From assembly GCA_910586605.1 (NCBI GenBank), contig CAJUJR010000004.1, positions 1 through 61,846 on the forward strand: 61,846 bases of DNA, written 5' to 3'. Positions 26,654-35,973 of the stretch are shown here, piece by piece. The translations under genes were made by a program, and so were the position numbers. Numbering within the stretch: the stretch's first letter is position 1; the number at the start of each line of letters is the position of its first letter. Under the pieces are notes generated by a model. It was not told where the DNA came from. It made no database searches and worked only from the letters and a program-made list of their open reading frames with translations. This DNA comes from an uncultured Lachnospiraceae bacterium. GTDB lineage: Bacteria; Bacillota; Clostridia; Lachnospirales; Lachnospiraceae.

Positions 26654-27460
26654 CTATTCTGTATCACTGTAAATTTTTATTTCCACACGGCGGTTCTTTG
26701 CGCGCCCTGCTGCTGTCTCGTTATTCGCAATTGGATGCAACTCTCCCCAGCCGGAAGCTTCCAGGTATTTTTCCCGCAAGTGGTTATTTTTCACCATAAA
26801 CTCCCGTACTGTAATTGCACGTGCTACAGACAGCCACATATTGTCATGGTACTGAGAATTATTAATCGGGACGTTATCTGTATGCCCTTCTATTTTAATT
26901 CTCCTGTCACTATAAGCCTTTAAGATATTTGCCACACGGCTGAGCGTCTGTTTCGCCCCCTGCCGTATCTCAGCGCTTCCTGATTCAAACAGCACGCCTC
27001 CGCTTAAAGATATCATGACATAACTATACCCATCATCAATTGTAACATCTACTGCATCCTGAAGACGGTTCGTCTCCGTCTTATCTACTACTTCACTGTA
27101 TAATTCTTCTGTCTGCTGCTTTTTTGCCTGCTCCTGCTGCTTTTCATACTCTGACAACGGGTCAGTCGGCGTATCAGACTCCGCAGCTTTTCCCATATCA
27201 GAATAATAATCATCCAGATTGTTTAACTGCGTAGCGCCGCTTGATACCAGCTTCCCATCTCCGATTGCCTGTGCGCCGCCGCTGAATATGCTAAAGCTGT
27301 TCGACATGGAAGCAACTAACTCCGCATATTTTACCTCATCCACATTAGACATGGCAAAAAGCATAACATAAAAGCAGAGCAAAAGGTTCATCAAATCGGA
27401 GAAAGTATCCTTCCATCCATCGGTTTTAATTTCCTTTTTCTCTCTTTTTCCTTTTGCCAT
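26654..27460 (-). CDS. motB: MotB, stator protein with OmpA peptidoglycan-binding domain
   Basis: 268 residues. The single membrane helix carries the ion-coupling Asp in DTFSDLMNLLLCFYVMLFAMS; a plug/linker follows, and the C-terminal OmpA-like domain has IEGHTDNVPI and GRAKNRRVEI. Its ATG shares a base with the motA stop. The helix resembles both MotB and sodium-type MotS; coupling ion cannot be told from sequence alone. Confidence 0.95.
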   Translation of the reverse strand: MAKGKREKKEIKTDGWKDTFSDLMNLLLCFYVMLFAMSNVDEVKYAELVASMSNSFSIFSGGAQAIGDGKLVSSGATQLNNLDDYYSDMGKAAESDTPTDPLSEYEKQQEQAKKQQTEELYSEVVDKTETNRLQDAVDVTIDDGYSYVMISLSGGVLFESGSAEIRQGAKQTLSRVANILKAYSDRRIKIEGHTDNVPINNSQYHDNMWLSVARAITVREFMVKNNHLREKYLEASGWGELHPIANNETAAGRAKNRRVEIKIYSDTE

Positions 27461-28272
27461 TATGCTTCACCACCTTCTGCTGCACCTCCGGCATCCTGTC
27501 CGACATTTTCCCTCTCTGATGGCGCCAGGAATGATTTCAGTTTTTCTTCAATAACCCTTGGGTTCTCACCAGCCTGAATTGACAGCAAGCCTTCCACCAT
27601 AATCTCCTTGATTGTGATTTCTTCGTCATTGTTCTGTGTCAGCTTAACGGAAACAGGCACGCAAATCCAGTTTGCAAGGACAGAACCATACAATGTCGTA
27701 AGAAGCGCTACGGCCATGTTCGGTCCAATCGCTGACATATCCTCCATGTTATACAACATGTTAACCAGTCCAATCAACGTACCAATCATACCCCATGCAG
27801 GACCCATACCTGCCATGTTCCCCCAGAAACCAATTTTTTCATTATGCCGCTTGTCCACAGATGCCAACTCTGTCTCCATAATGTTCCGTACCAGTTCCGG
27901 ATCCGTACCATCGACAATCAACATAATGCCTTTCTTTAGGAATTCATCTTCCAGATTATTTGCCATTTCCTCAAGCGCCAGCAAACCTTCTTTACGGGCA
28001 ACATTCGAGAGATTGACGATGTCCCCGATTACCTGCGCCTGATTTGCCGCCTGCACCTTCATAACAAGCTTAAATGACTTAAGGCTATCCAGATACCCCG
28101 GTATGCTTTTTGACTGAAAAAGCATACAAATAAATGTACCGCCAAGCGTAATGATTACGGAAGGCACATCACCAAAGTGAGGCAAGCCGGCAAACTTATC
28201 TGCACCTGTTACAATACCAAAGAAAATAACAAGCGCTCCCCCTATCAGACCGATTAATGTTGTAATATTCAC
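27460..28272 (-). CDS. motA: MotA, stator channel protein
   Basis: 270 residues, four membrane helices, with a large cytoplasmic loop and the conserved MAGMGPAWGMIGTLIGLVNML segment that lines the channel with MotB. Start is GTG after AGGTGGTG. Translationally coupled to motB. Confidence 0.96.
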   Translation of the reverse strand: MNITTLIGLIGGALVIFFGIVTGADKFAGLPHFGDVPSVIITLGGTFICMLFQSKSIPGYLDSLKSFKLVMKVQAANQAQVIGDIVNLSNVARKEGLLALEEMANNLEDEFLKKGIMLIVDGTDPELVRNIMETELASVDKRHNEKIGFWGNMAGMGPAWGMIGTLIGLVNMLYNMEDMSAIGPNMAVALLTTLYGSVLANWICVPVSVKLTQNNDEEITIKEIMVEGLLSIQAGENPRVIEEKLKSFLAPSERENVGQDAGGAAEGGEA

Positions 28273-28295
28273 AATCTACACCACCTTATGTAATA

Positions 28296-28493
28296 TTATT
28301 CTATGATATCCATAGAACTGCACTCTCTCTTATATGATTTTACTAGATTTTTTATCATCTGTCTACTTTCTTTTACAATTATTTTTTTCCCGGTTGTCAA
28401 AGTAATGACAGTATCTGGCGTTTCTTCTACTAATTCTATTAATTCACAATTTATGGTAAGTTCTTTTCCATTCAATCTTGTCACATCAATCAT
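28296..28493 (-). CDS. flbD: FlbD family protein
   Basis: 65 residues, the whole FlbD (SwrD-type) family length: MIDVTRLNGKELTIN, VITLTTGKKIIVKESRQ. In Bacillus SwrD increases stator-generated torque; it stands here just before motA-motB, which fits. GGAGG precedes the ATG. The gene follows a terminator-like hairpin downstream of flgE. Confidence 0.92.
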   Translation of the reverse strand: MIDVTRLNGKELTINCELIELVEETPDTVITLTTGKKIIVKESRQMIKNLVKSYKRECSSMDIIE

Positions 28494-28585
28494 TGCAGCC
28501 TCCTGCCCTTGATATATCCTTTTTCATTTTCTTAAGAACTGTATAGTAATTGAACAAGTTAATTATTCTCCGTTCCTTATAAAGC

Positions 28586-28619
28586 AAAAACTATGGGGAG
28601 CGACTTCTCATCGCTCCCC
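28586..28619 (-). terminator. Intrinsic terminator inside the flagellar locus (flgE/flbD gap)
   Basis: Minus strand: GGGGAGCGA, 7-base loop, TCGCTCCCC, then ATAG and five T. A strong 9-bp GC-rich stem. It could split the locus into two transcripts or attenuate distal genes; no clear promoter was found between it and flbD. Confidence 0.75.
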
Positions 28620-28656
28620 AGCATAATACACAACGAAAAACTGTTATGTTTTGTGG

Positions 28657-28684
28657 GAAACGCTAATATCTGATTTAGCGTTTC
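28657..28684 (-). repeat. Inverted repeat spanning the flgE stop codon
   Basis: Arms GAAACGCTAA and TTAGCGTTTC (10 bp) around an 8-base centre; the flgE stop codon lies in one arm. It is 38 bases before the terminator hairpin and may protect the 3' end of the flgE message. Confidence 0.6.
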
Positions 28685-30204
28685 AGATTCACAAGCTCTT
28701 CCAGCATGGAATCCGAAGTTGTAATAATCCTTGAATTTGCCTGGAATCCACGCTGTGTAGTAATCATATTTACAAATTCATTGGCAAGGTCTACATTGGA
28801 CATTTCCAGCGCGCCAACGGTAAAGGAACCAGTAAGCTTTACTTCCTCGCCAATCCCATCAAACTCACCGGAGTTTAAGGTTGCCTGGAATAAACTGTTG
28901 CCCACAGCCTCTAAACCGGAAGGGTTTGCAAATGTCGCAACGGCAATCTGCGCCATACACTTCTTTAAGCCATTGTCATAATTTGCCCAAACTTTCCCTT
29001 CTTCATCAATCGAAAGGCCTGTCATTTTGCCAGCTTTATTTCCAACGCCTGCTGTCTTGGATGGGTTTCCTTTGTAACCATTCAGTTTGGAAGTACCACC
29101 CTGCTCATACTGTGTCAGAGTGTTAAAGTAAAGGTCGATACCACCTGTTGCTGTAGCGCCTGTTCCTGTTACCTGTGGGAAAGAACTGGTAGAGCCTGTA
29201 TTATTTGCACTAACTCCGACAACAGAAAATTTAACAGACTGCGGATTTGAGGCACCTGCAGCAGTAGTTGGTGCTGTCCCGACACTTAAAAAGCCACCAG
29301 TTACCGTATTAAAGTAAACATTTACTGGGGTAGGATTTGCTAAAGTGATTTCTCCTGTTAGATTATTTTGCAGTGTTACCTGTGCAGAACCAATTGCCTG
29401 CCCATTAAATGTAATAGCAGCATTTGTATTAACAGAGTACGTACCTGCTACTGGATCATACGTTGTAAAAATAGAATCTCCATTTGCATTATAGACATCT
29501 ACAATATGAGCCTCATAAATCACCTGCCCTGCTGTTGCCTGTGCAGCAGCTTTCTGCATTCTTACCTTAACCGTATAGGACTCACCAATATTATCAAAGA
29601 AACTAAAGGTAATTATCTCACCATTCCCTGTTGTCGCATCCACATCCGGATCATTTGGGTCAATATTACCAGATATCGTAGCTGACGTTGTAGCTTCCGG
29701 TTCATAATACTGCTTATCGGAACTCATTACCTTCAAATCCTGTACAGTATCTTTAATAATATTTCCATCATCATCTGCAATCCATCCCTGTACGGTTGCT
29801 CCATTTGTTGTACAATACAGGTTTCCTGCTTCATCCACATTTAAAGCACCGGACTTTGTAAAGCAGGTTTCCGAACCTGAACGCACAATCAAAAATGACT
29901 CTCCATTAATTGCAATATCAAGCGCACGGTTTGTAGTAGACGGACCGCCCTGCTCTGTAATATTTGTTGTAATGGAAGCTACCATGGAACCAAGACCAAT
30001 CTGCTTTGCATTGACGCCGGCTGTCCCCAAATCTGCGTTGGCGCCGGTAGCAGAAGAAATTGTCTGGTAAAAAGTATCCGAGAAGTTTACGGCGCTTGAT
30101 TTAAATCCGACCGTATTTGCATTTGCAATGTTATTTCCAAGAACATCCATCTTGGTCTGATGTGTTTTTAACCCTGCCACACCAGAATAAAGTGATCTCA
30201 TCAT
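28675..30204 (-). CDS. flgE: FlgE, flagellar hook protein
   Basis: Subunit of the hook. 509 residues from MMRSLYSGVAGLKTHQTKMDVLGNNIANANTVGFK, which is the rod/hook family N-terminus; the start follows GGAGG. The middle (~150-400) is a Thr/Gly/Ala-rich variable surface domain, and the C-terminal SNVDLANEFVNMITTQRGFQANSRIITTSDSMLEELVNLKR coiled-coil closes the protein. Followed by flbD and motAB. Confidence 0.96.
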   Translation of the reverse strand: MMRSLYSGVAGLKTHQTKMDVLGNNIANANTVGFKSSAVNFSDTFYQTISSATGANADLGTAGVNAKQIGLGSMVASITTNITEQGGPSTTNRALDIAINGESFLIVRSGSETCFTKSGALNVDEAGNLYCTTNGATVQGWIADDDGNIIKDTVQDLKVMSSDKQYYEPEATTSATISGNIDPNDPDVDATTGNGEIITFSFFDNIGESYTVKVRMQKAAAQATAGQVIYEAHIVDVYNANGDSIFTTYDPVAGTYSVNTNAAITFNGQAIGSAQVTLQNNLTGEITLANPTPVNVYFNTVTGGFLSVGTAPTTAAGASNPQSVKFSVVGVSANNTGSTSSFPQVTGTGATATGGIDLYFNTLTQYEQGGTSKLNGYKGNPSKTAGVGNKAGKMTGLSIDEEGKVWANYDNGLKKCMAQIAVATFANPSGLEAVGNSLFQATLNSGEFDGIGEEVKLTGSFTVGALEMSNVDLANEFVNMITTQRGFQANSRIITTSDSMLEELVNLKR

Positions 30205-30301
30205 AGTAATTTTTCCTCCTTCATTTAACGGAATGGACAACGGGGCTTTTCTGTCATTCAAAGCCCCATGCTTCCTTATGAGGTCCAGCATCTATCCATC
30301 C

Positions 30302-30697
30302 TTAACTAATAACAGCCCCATCAATATTTGTAAATATGGAGTCTGCCGTATCACCAACTGCTGTAATAACGGTATTGTTCTTTACATTTACAATAAATGC
30401 AAGATTGTCTACCATCACCAAAGACTCTCGAATTCCTTTTTCCCGTGCCTTTGTCGTTCCATTCTCCAGGCGTTCCATCTGCTCCGCAGACAGGTTGATA
30501 TTCCTAGTTGCCAAACGCTCATTGGCATGTTTTGAAAACTTTAAGCCATCAACTGCCTGTTCCTTCGTTGAACGGAATATATCCTGAAAGGAAAGCTCTG
30601 ATTCCTGGGAATTACCCGTCTTAAGATGATGATTCAGCAACTGGCCTCTCATCGAATCAATCGACGAATAATTTTTCTGTATGCGCTGCATCCTCAT
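30302..30697 (-). CDS. Flagellar operon protein, TIGR02530 family
   Basis: 131 residues of a small family found only in flagellar operons of Firmicutes and relatives, always near flgD and flgE; the biochemical role is unknown. Core motif: LKFSKHANERLATRNINLSAEQM followed by SLVMVDNLAFIVNVKNNTVITAVG. Lies 60 bases downstream of flgD. Sequence and context agree. Confidence 0.9.
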   Translation of the reverse strand: MRMQRIQKNYSSIDSMRGQLLNHHLKTGNSQESELSFQDIFRSTKEQAVDGLKFSKHANERLATRNINLSAEQMERLENGTTKAREKGIRESLVMVDNLAFIVNVKNNTVITAVGDTADSIFTNIDGAVIS

Positions 30698-30757
30698 TCC
30701 ACCTTTCTTTTAACTTATTTGAAGCTGTATGCAGACGCTACAGCCCTTCTGCTTTCC

Positions 30758-31690
30758 TTACTTAGTTGTAGTTCCCGTCGTACCTCCAGTCCCTGTGCTT
30801 CCAGAGCCTGCCGTACTGCCAGAACCTGTTGTGCCTCCAGTTCCCGTGCTTCCAGAACCATCTGGTTTTTCCGGCTTCCCTGCCAAAATATCATTTTCTG
30901 GATGTGGTGGAACACCTGTAATCTCCAATGTAACTTTGTCTGCTACTACTGTCTTGCCTGCATTGTCAAACGCAAACACTAATACATATTTTCCTGCACT
31001 GACACCTTCCAATACTGTCTTATCAATTGTCAAAACATTCTTTTCTTTATCAAAAGAAAGATACTTTGGATCAATCACTGCACACCTGTCTGTATTAGAT
31101 GCATCTGCCAATATCACTGCAAAACTATCTGCTTCATAACCATTTGAACCAAGGTCGATTCCTGAAACCTCAATATCATGTGGGTCATGATGGATATATT
31201 CCTGATTCTGTTCCATAATACTTGGTAAATATGTGGATATCAGATATCCCTGGTCAATTACCTGTACAACATCTTCATAAGAATACTCCTGCCCCTCAAT
31301 TGTAACATAAGCTTCCCCATTCTTAAGCGTCACCTTCTGGACACTTCCCTGTACTTCCTGGACATCACCTGTCGATGAAGTGATACGCACTAAAACCTCC
31401 TGGCCAATCAGGGCATATGCAGAGTTATTTGACACTGTTTGATTCAGGTTAGACATCTGCTCTAATGCACTGAACTGTGCAAGCTGAGCCACAAAATCCG
31501 TATTTTCTTGCGGACTAAGCGGATCCTGGTACTGCATCTGGGTTACAAGCAGCAGTAAAAAATCTTCTTTCCCAAGCTGCGAACCAACTTTGCGCTCTGC
31601 TTGTTCTTTCTCTGCCTGGGAACTTTCCGAAATTCCCACATAAGGGTTATCCTGGTCATCCCGAAATATTGGCGCTACTAAACCAGCCAT
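30758..31690 (-). CDS. flgD: FlgD, hook-capping protein, with a Gly/Ser/Thr repeat tail
   Basis: Scaffold that caps the growing hook. 310 residues: N-terminal export/capping segment (GKEDFLLLLVTQMQYQDPLSP ... FVAQLAQFSALEQMSNLNQ), a central beta domain, and a FLG-type Ig-like domain to ~residue 265. The last ~33 residues are a low-complexity tail built of GSGSTGTGGTTG-like units, absent from typical FlgD. AAGGAGGAG precedes the ATG. Confidence 0.93.
   Translation of the reverse strand: MAGLVAPIFRDDQDNPYVGISESSQAEKEQAERKVGSQLGKEDFLLLLVTQMQYQDPLSPQENTDFVAQLAQFSALEQMSNLNQTVSNNSAYALIGQEVLVRITSSTGDVQEVQGSVQKVTLKNGEAYVTIEGQEYSYEDVVQVIDQGYLISTYLPSIMEQNQEYIHHDPHDIEVSGIDLGSNGYEADSFAVILADASNTDRCAVIDPKYLSFDKEKNVLTIDKTVLEGVSAGKYVLVFAFDNAGKTVVADKVTLEITGVPPHPENDILAGKPEKPDGSGSTGTGGTTGSGSTAGSGSTGTGGTTGTTTK
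30761..30859 (-). repeat. Short tandem repeats encoding the FlgD tail
   Basis: Near-repeats of a ~36-base unit (GGTTCTGGAAGCACGGG-type) encode two copies of GSGSTGTGGTTG with a shorter GSGSTA insert. Such repeats can expand or contract by slippage. Confidence 0.6.
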
Positions 31691-31725
31691 CTTACTCCTC
31701 CTTTCCTATCTTTCAATCAAATTTC

Positions 31726-33186
31726 TTATGCTGTAAAGTCAATGCTTCCACCTGTATCACGCATTACCTGCCTGCGGACAGTTTCGGCATTATTTTCCTC
31801 TACGCCTTCCATCTTGTCTGTCTCTTCCGTATCAAAACGGAATCTTTTCCTGCCCTGCCTTGCCGCTTCATTCTGTCTCTGGTTCTGCGCTTCCGCTTCA
31901 TTGCTCTGCGTAAAGTTAAAATCAGAAATCTGGACATCTACAGATTCTACTTTCAGGTTTTTTGCTTCCAAAGTTTCCCGTAAAGTAAGCATCTGGCTTT
32001 CCAATGCCTGTTTTGCCTCTTCTGACTGCACCTGGAATGTCGCTGTCATAACTCCTGCTTTTGATACAACAGAAAACAGCACCTTGCCAAGGCTTTCAGG
32101 GTTTAACTGCATCTCCATCTTTGTCACATTCTCGCTAAGCGAACTGCGGAGCTGGGAACTAACCTGGTTTACAATATCTACCATCTGCTGCATTCTCTGG
32201 GCGCCGTTCATTTCTGGTTTCCAGATATTCGCCATATCATCCTGCAAACCATTCAATTGGTCAGCAAAAAGTGGGGCAACTATCTGAGACTGTGGTTCTT
32301 CTGCACCTCTCTCGGAACTAAAAAGTGTAGAAGCATCTTCCGAAAAACCATTTTCCATAGAAGAATCCTGTGACAGATTTTCTTTTGCCATAACCGGCTC
32401 TGTTTGTTGCCCTGAAGAATGGGATATTGTCACCTTTTCTACCATTTCAGGTAACGCCTGGCCTTTTGAACCCTCTGTTTCCCCTGCAGCAGCCTCTTGC
32501 AAGTGAACCGTTGCTTCTGTCCCTGGCTGCTCCTGTAAAAGTTTCCCTGCTTCTTCCTCTGTCAATCCTTGCTGCTGCAAAAATTCATCAAAAGCGACCG
32601 GAGTCTCTAACTGCTCCATCATAGCTGCCAAGGAGCCAGCATTTTCAACAGAAAAATCTTCCAATGCTGCAGACAAATCCATAAATTCCTGAAGAAGCCC
32701 TTCATTCGTAAGGAAATCCGTAGATTCCTGCCCACCATTTACAATCAATACAAACTGCTGCAATGTCGCTGTGTCCAGTAAATCCATAATGGAAATCCCC
32801 ATCATCTCCAGGGCGCCATCTACTGTTTCATCATCTACAGAAAGAGTTTCTTTCACAATATTACGGATTTCCTGTAAAAGCTCTTCTGCCTTCCCATCCT
32901 CTGGCATGCCATCCTCTGTAACAGACTGTACCATGCCATCTGTTTCCTTCACATCTTCTGCCTGTAAATTATCTCGTTTTGCAGAAGCTGACGGCTGATC
33001 CAATGTGTTAGCAGAAGCTTGGGAGTCCTTTGTTGAAACTGCTTCTTGCTTTTGGGCAGACGTGCCATTATTTAAAAACTGCTCAAATGACTTTGTACTG
33101 CCTGCTGAAACAGAAGAGCCGCCTCTTTTTACTGCCAGTTCCTGAATAGAAACAGCACCCAGGCTTACTCCATTTACACCTGCCAT
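31726..33186 (-). CDS. fliK: FliK, flagellar hook-length control protein
   Basis: Molecular ruler that times the FlhB switch. 486 residues from the ATG 5 bases after GGAGGTG. Long, Gln/Glu/Ser-rich, poorly conserved ruler region (1-~330), then the conserved C-terminal FliK_C domain with LRSSLSENVTKMEMQLNPE, followed by SLGKVLFSVVSKAG. Position between ylxF-like and flgD genes fits. Confidence 0.93.
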   Translation of the reverse strand: MAGVNGVSLGAVSIQELAVKRGGSSVSAGSTKSFEQFLNNGTSAQKQEAVSTKDSQASANTLDQPSASAKRDNLQAEDVKETDGMVQSVTEDGMPEDGKAEELLQEIRNIVKETLSVDDETVDGALEMMGISIMDLLDTATLQQFVLIVNGGQESTDFLTNEGLLQEFMDLSAALEDFSVENAGSLAAMMEQLETPVAFDEFLQQQGLTEEEAGKLLQEQPGTEATVHLQEAAAGETEGSKGQALPEMVEKVTISHSSGQQTEPVMAKENLSQDSSMENGFSEDASTLFSSERGAEEPQSQIVAPLFADQLNGLQDDMANIWKPEMNGAQRMQQMVDIVNQVSSQLRSSLSENVTKMEMQLNPESLGKVLFSVVSKAGVMTATFQVQSEEAKQALESQMLTLRETLEAKNLKVESVDVQISDFNFTQSNEAEAQNQRQNEAARQGRKRFRFDTEETDKMEGVEENNAETVRRQVMRDTGGSIDFTA

Positions 33187-33345
33187 CCTTTCACCTCCTT
33201 CATAAAAATAATAATAAAAATGCAGTCTTTGCATTTTTTCTAGTTGAAATCGTAATGATTGTTAGGCAGCGTTTTTTGCTGTCTTAGAACCATTTTTCAA
33301 CTAATCTATGTCAAACAGATTTCTCTGCAGACACCAAAATAATAA

Positions 33346-34116
33346 CTACCTGTTTGTACCTATCGTTGAAAGCTTCTTTGTAATCTGAGCTGCAAAAGTA
33401 GCATCCAGGTTTTCTAATATCTGAGCCGCCTGGCTCTCTTTCATATTACGCAGGATATCACAAATCAGATCCAAATCCTGCGGCATCTCTGTCAGCCTTG
33501 TTGCTGCATTTGCCGGTTCCATGCCTGAGTAAACCGTTGCAAGTGTTTTTGCATTTTCTGAATACTGCAACTCATCTAGTACCTGCTGGTAAATCTTTTC
33601 CGCATTCTCCGGTGCGATTTCTTCATAATAAGTCCGATATTCAGAGATATCTGGTGCATTATTATTAAAGACTACCCTTTCATCAAATCTGGCAACACGC
33701 TTTTCAAAAGCATCCTGGTCATCCTTATAACGCTGGAGTTTTCTTACCTCCGCTTCTAACTCTGCTATGTAATCGGAATTTGCCGTTGTAGTCCCGGTCT
33801 CAGATTCTAACCGTTTCTCAAGTTCAGCAATCCGCTCGTTTGCTGATTTTAATGTGTTATATTTATAGTTTCCTTCAGAAGCCTGCTGCTCCTCAGATGC
33901 TTCTGGAAGAATTTTATTAATCACTGGTACATCTTTTAATACAGGGTATAATACATTACTTCCAATCCCACCGACATCCAGCTTAATAAGGAATGCGAAT
34001 ACAGCAAGCCAGATAAGAATGATAATTATTGCAATCAGTGCCGTTACTGCCTTACTCCCTTTACTTTCCTGCTCCTGACCGGCCAATGCGTTTCCACCTT
34101 TATTCTTTTTTGCCAT
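33346..34116 (-). CDS. MotE/YlxF-like membrane protein
   Basis: 256 residues. One membrane helix (VTALIAIIIILIWLAVFAFLI), a coiled coil (~80-135), and a C-terminal helical MgtE-N-like domain (YSGMEPANAATRLTEMP ... ILRNMKESQAAQILENL). MotE-family proteins stabilise MotC/stator partners in alpha-proteobacteria; the Bacillus homologue YlxF sits at exactly this place between fliJ and fliK but its role is unknown. Confidence 0.8.
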   Translation of the reverse strand: MAKKNKGGNALAGQEQESKGSKAVTALIAIIIILIWLAVFAFLIKLDVGGIGSNVLYPVLKDVPVINKILPEASEEQQASEGNYKYNTLKSANERIAELEKRLESETGTTTANSDYIAELEAEVRKLQRYKDDQDAFEKRVARFDERVVFNNNAPDISEYRTYYEEIAPENAEKIYQQVLDELQYSENAKTLATVYSGMEPANAATRLTEMPQDLDLICDILRNMKESQAAQILENLDATFAAQITKKLSTIGTNR

Positions 34117-34121
34117 AAGAA

Positions 34122-34577
34122 CTACTCCTCACTTTCCTGTGCACTCCTGAAACGGAAACTGACTAATTCATCAATCTCCTTTCTCTCCTGTGCTTCTATT
34201 TCCATCTTAAACTGTTCAAATGCCTTTTCTTTCAGTTTCTCATATGTCTTTCTTTCTTTCATGGCATTATCCAGTTTCTCCCTTGCCTGGTCAACCCTCT
34301 GCTGTTGCTGCTTTATCACAAACTTCTGCACATTAATATTATATTTCGCGTTTTCCACGCTATTCTCCAAAACTTTAATTTCTCGGATTACAAGTGCATC
34401 TTGCACCGCTTTTGTAAGCGCATCCTGATAAGCTTCCTTCTTTGCAATCAGCACCTCTAGCTTCCGTTCTTCTTCCCGGAGCTTTGCAACCTCCATCCCA
34501 TATTCTGCCTTCGCCTGATCTTCCAGCTTATATTTTATAGACAGAATACTTTCCATCTTAAAAATAAATTTTGCCAT
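34122..34577 (-). CDS. fliJ: FliJ, export chaperone escort
   Basis: 151 residues, almost entirely an antiparallel alpha-helical coiled coil starting MAKFIFKMESILSIKYKLEDQAKAEYG, the FliJ pattern. It links the FliI ATPase ring to FlhA. 17 bases downstream of fliI. Confidence 0.92.
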   Translation of the reverse strand: MAKFIFKMESILSIKYKLEDQAKAEYGMEVAKLREEERKLEVLIAKKEAYQDALTKAVQDALVIREIKVLENSVENAKYNINVQKFVIKQQQQRVDQAREKLDNAMKERKTYEKLKEKAFEQFKMEIEAQERKEIDELVSFRFRSAQESEE

Positions 34578-34594
34578 GCTTCCTCATTCCCCGC

Positions 34595-35938
34595 CTAGAC
34601 TGCCTGATCTTCTTCCTGCGATGTGGAAGCATCATCAAAAATGGCAATTAATCTGCTTACTATTTCGTCATAATTATACTTATCATAAACATCCTGAACC
34701 AAAAATTCATTTACTTCATCAATTTTTGATAATGCAAAATCTATATTTTTATTAGAACCGGGCTTATATGCGCCGATATTTACCAAATCCTCTGCTTCTG
34801 CATAAGTCGCCAGCACATTGTTTAACTGGCCGCTTGCCTGCTTCTGCTCTTTTGTTACAATACTGCTCATAACGCGGGAGATACTCTGCAGCACATCAAT
34901 CGCTGGATAATGGTTCTTGTGGGCAATCTTGCGGTTTAACATAATATGGCCATCTAAAATACTTCTCGCTGTGTCAGTAATTGGCTCATTAAAATCATCG
35001 CCATCTACCAATACAGTATACAACCCTGTAATCGAACCTCTCTCAGAACATCCTGCCCTCTCAAGAAGTTTTGGCATTTCAGCATAGACACTTGGAGGAT
35101 ATCCCCTTGATACCGGCGGCTCTCCAGAAGCCAGCCCAATCTCACGCTGCGCCATAGAAAAACGTGTCAGGGAATCCATCATCAATAAGACATCTTTTCC
35201 CTGATCCCTGAAATACTCTGCAACTGCAGTAGCAGTTTTTGCCGCTTTATTCCTGATTAAGGCTGGCTTATCCGAAGTAGCAACTACCACAACAGAACGA
35301 GCCATCCCTTCCGGTCCCAAATCCCGCTCAATAAACTCACGTACCTCACGGCCACGCTCCCCAATCAGGGCAATCACATTAATATCTGCCTTTGTATTCC
35401 TTGCAAACATACCAAGAAGCGTACTCTTCCCAACGCCGCTCCCGGCAAAAATACCAATCCTCTGCCCTTTCCCGACAGTAATCAGCCCATCAACTGCTTT
35501 TACGCCCAACGGCAAGACTTCATCAATAATCTTTCTTTTTAATGGATCCGGCGGCTCTGCCTCTACCGAATATCCCTGCATTTTACCAAGTACTGACTGG
35601 TCGATTGGATTCCCAAGCCCGTCAAGCGTCTTCCCAAGCAGTTCATTCCCTACTTTAACCTTTAACGGTGCATTTGTGTTTTCCACACGGCTTCCCAGCC
35701 CTACCCCTGCTGTCAAATCATAAGGCATCAAAAGAACCCTGTCATCCCGGAAACCAACTACTTCCGCATGGATTACCTGATTCGTATCTTTTGTTATGAT
35801 ACGGCATAAATCATTCATCTTTGCAGCAGGGCCAATCGACTCAATCGTAAGCCCAACTACCTTTGCCACCTTTCCAAGACGTTTTTCATAGGTCTGGTCC
35901 AAAAGCATATTATATTTTGATAAATCAATATCCAGCAT
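34595..35938 (-). CDS. fliI: FliI, flagellum-specific export ATPase
   Basis: 447 residues from MLDIDLSKYN, 9 bases after AGGGAG. Walker A GIFAGSGVGKSTLLGMFARN, Walker B VLLMMDSLTRF, and the GYPPSVYAEMPKLLERAG segment mark the F1-ATPase-beta-like catalytic core. Powers protein export with FliH and FliJ. All catalytic motifs are intact. Confidence 0.97.
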   Translation of the reverse strand: MLDIDLSKYNMLLDQTYEKRLGKVAKVVGLTIESIGPAAKMNDLCRIITKDTNQVIHAEVVGFRDDRVLLMPYDLTAGVGLGSRVENTNAPLKVKVGNELLGKTLDGLGNPIDQSVLGKMQGYSVEAEPPDPLKRKIIDEVLPLGVKAVDGLITVGKGQRIGIFAGSGVGKSTLLGMFARNTKADINVIALIGERGREVREFIERDLGPEGMARSVVVVATSDKPALIRNKAAKTATAVAEYFRDQGKDVLLMMDSLTRFSMAQREIGLASGEPPVSRGYPPSVYAEMPKLLERAGCSERGSITGLYTVLVDGDDFNEPITDTARSILDGHIMLNRKIAHKNHYPAIDVLQSISRVMSSIVTKEQKQASGQLNNVLATYAEAEDLVNIGAYKPGSNKNIDFALSKIDEVNEFLVQDVYDKYNYDEIVSRLIAIFDDASTSQEEDQAV

Positions 35939-35973
35939 ACAAATACGCTCCCTTTCAAACAATTTCCCATAAG

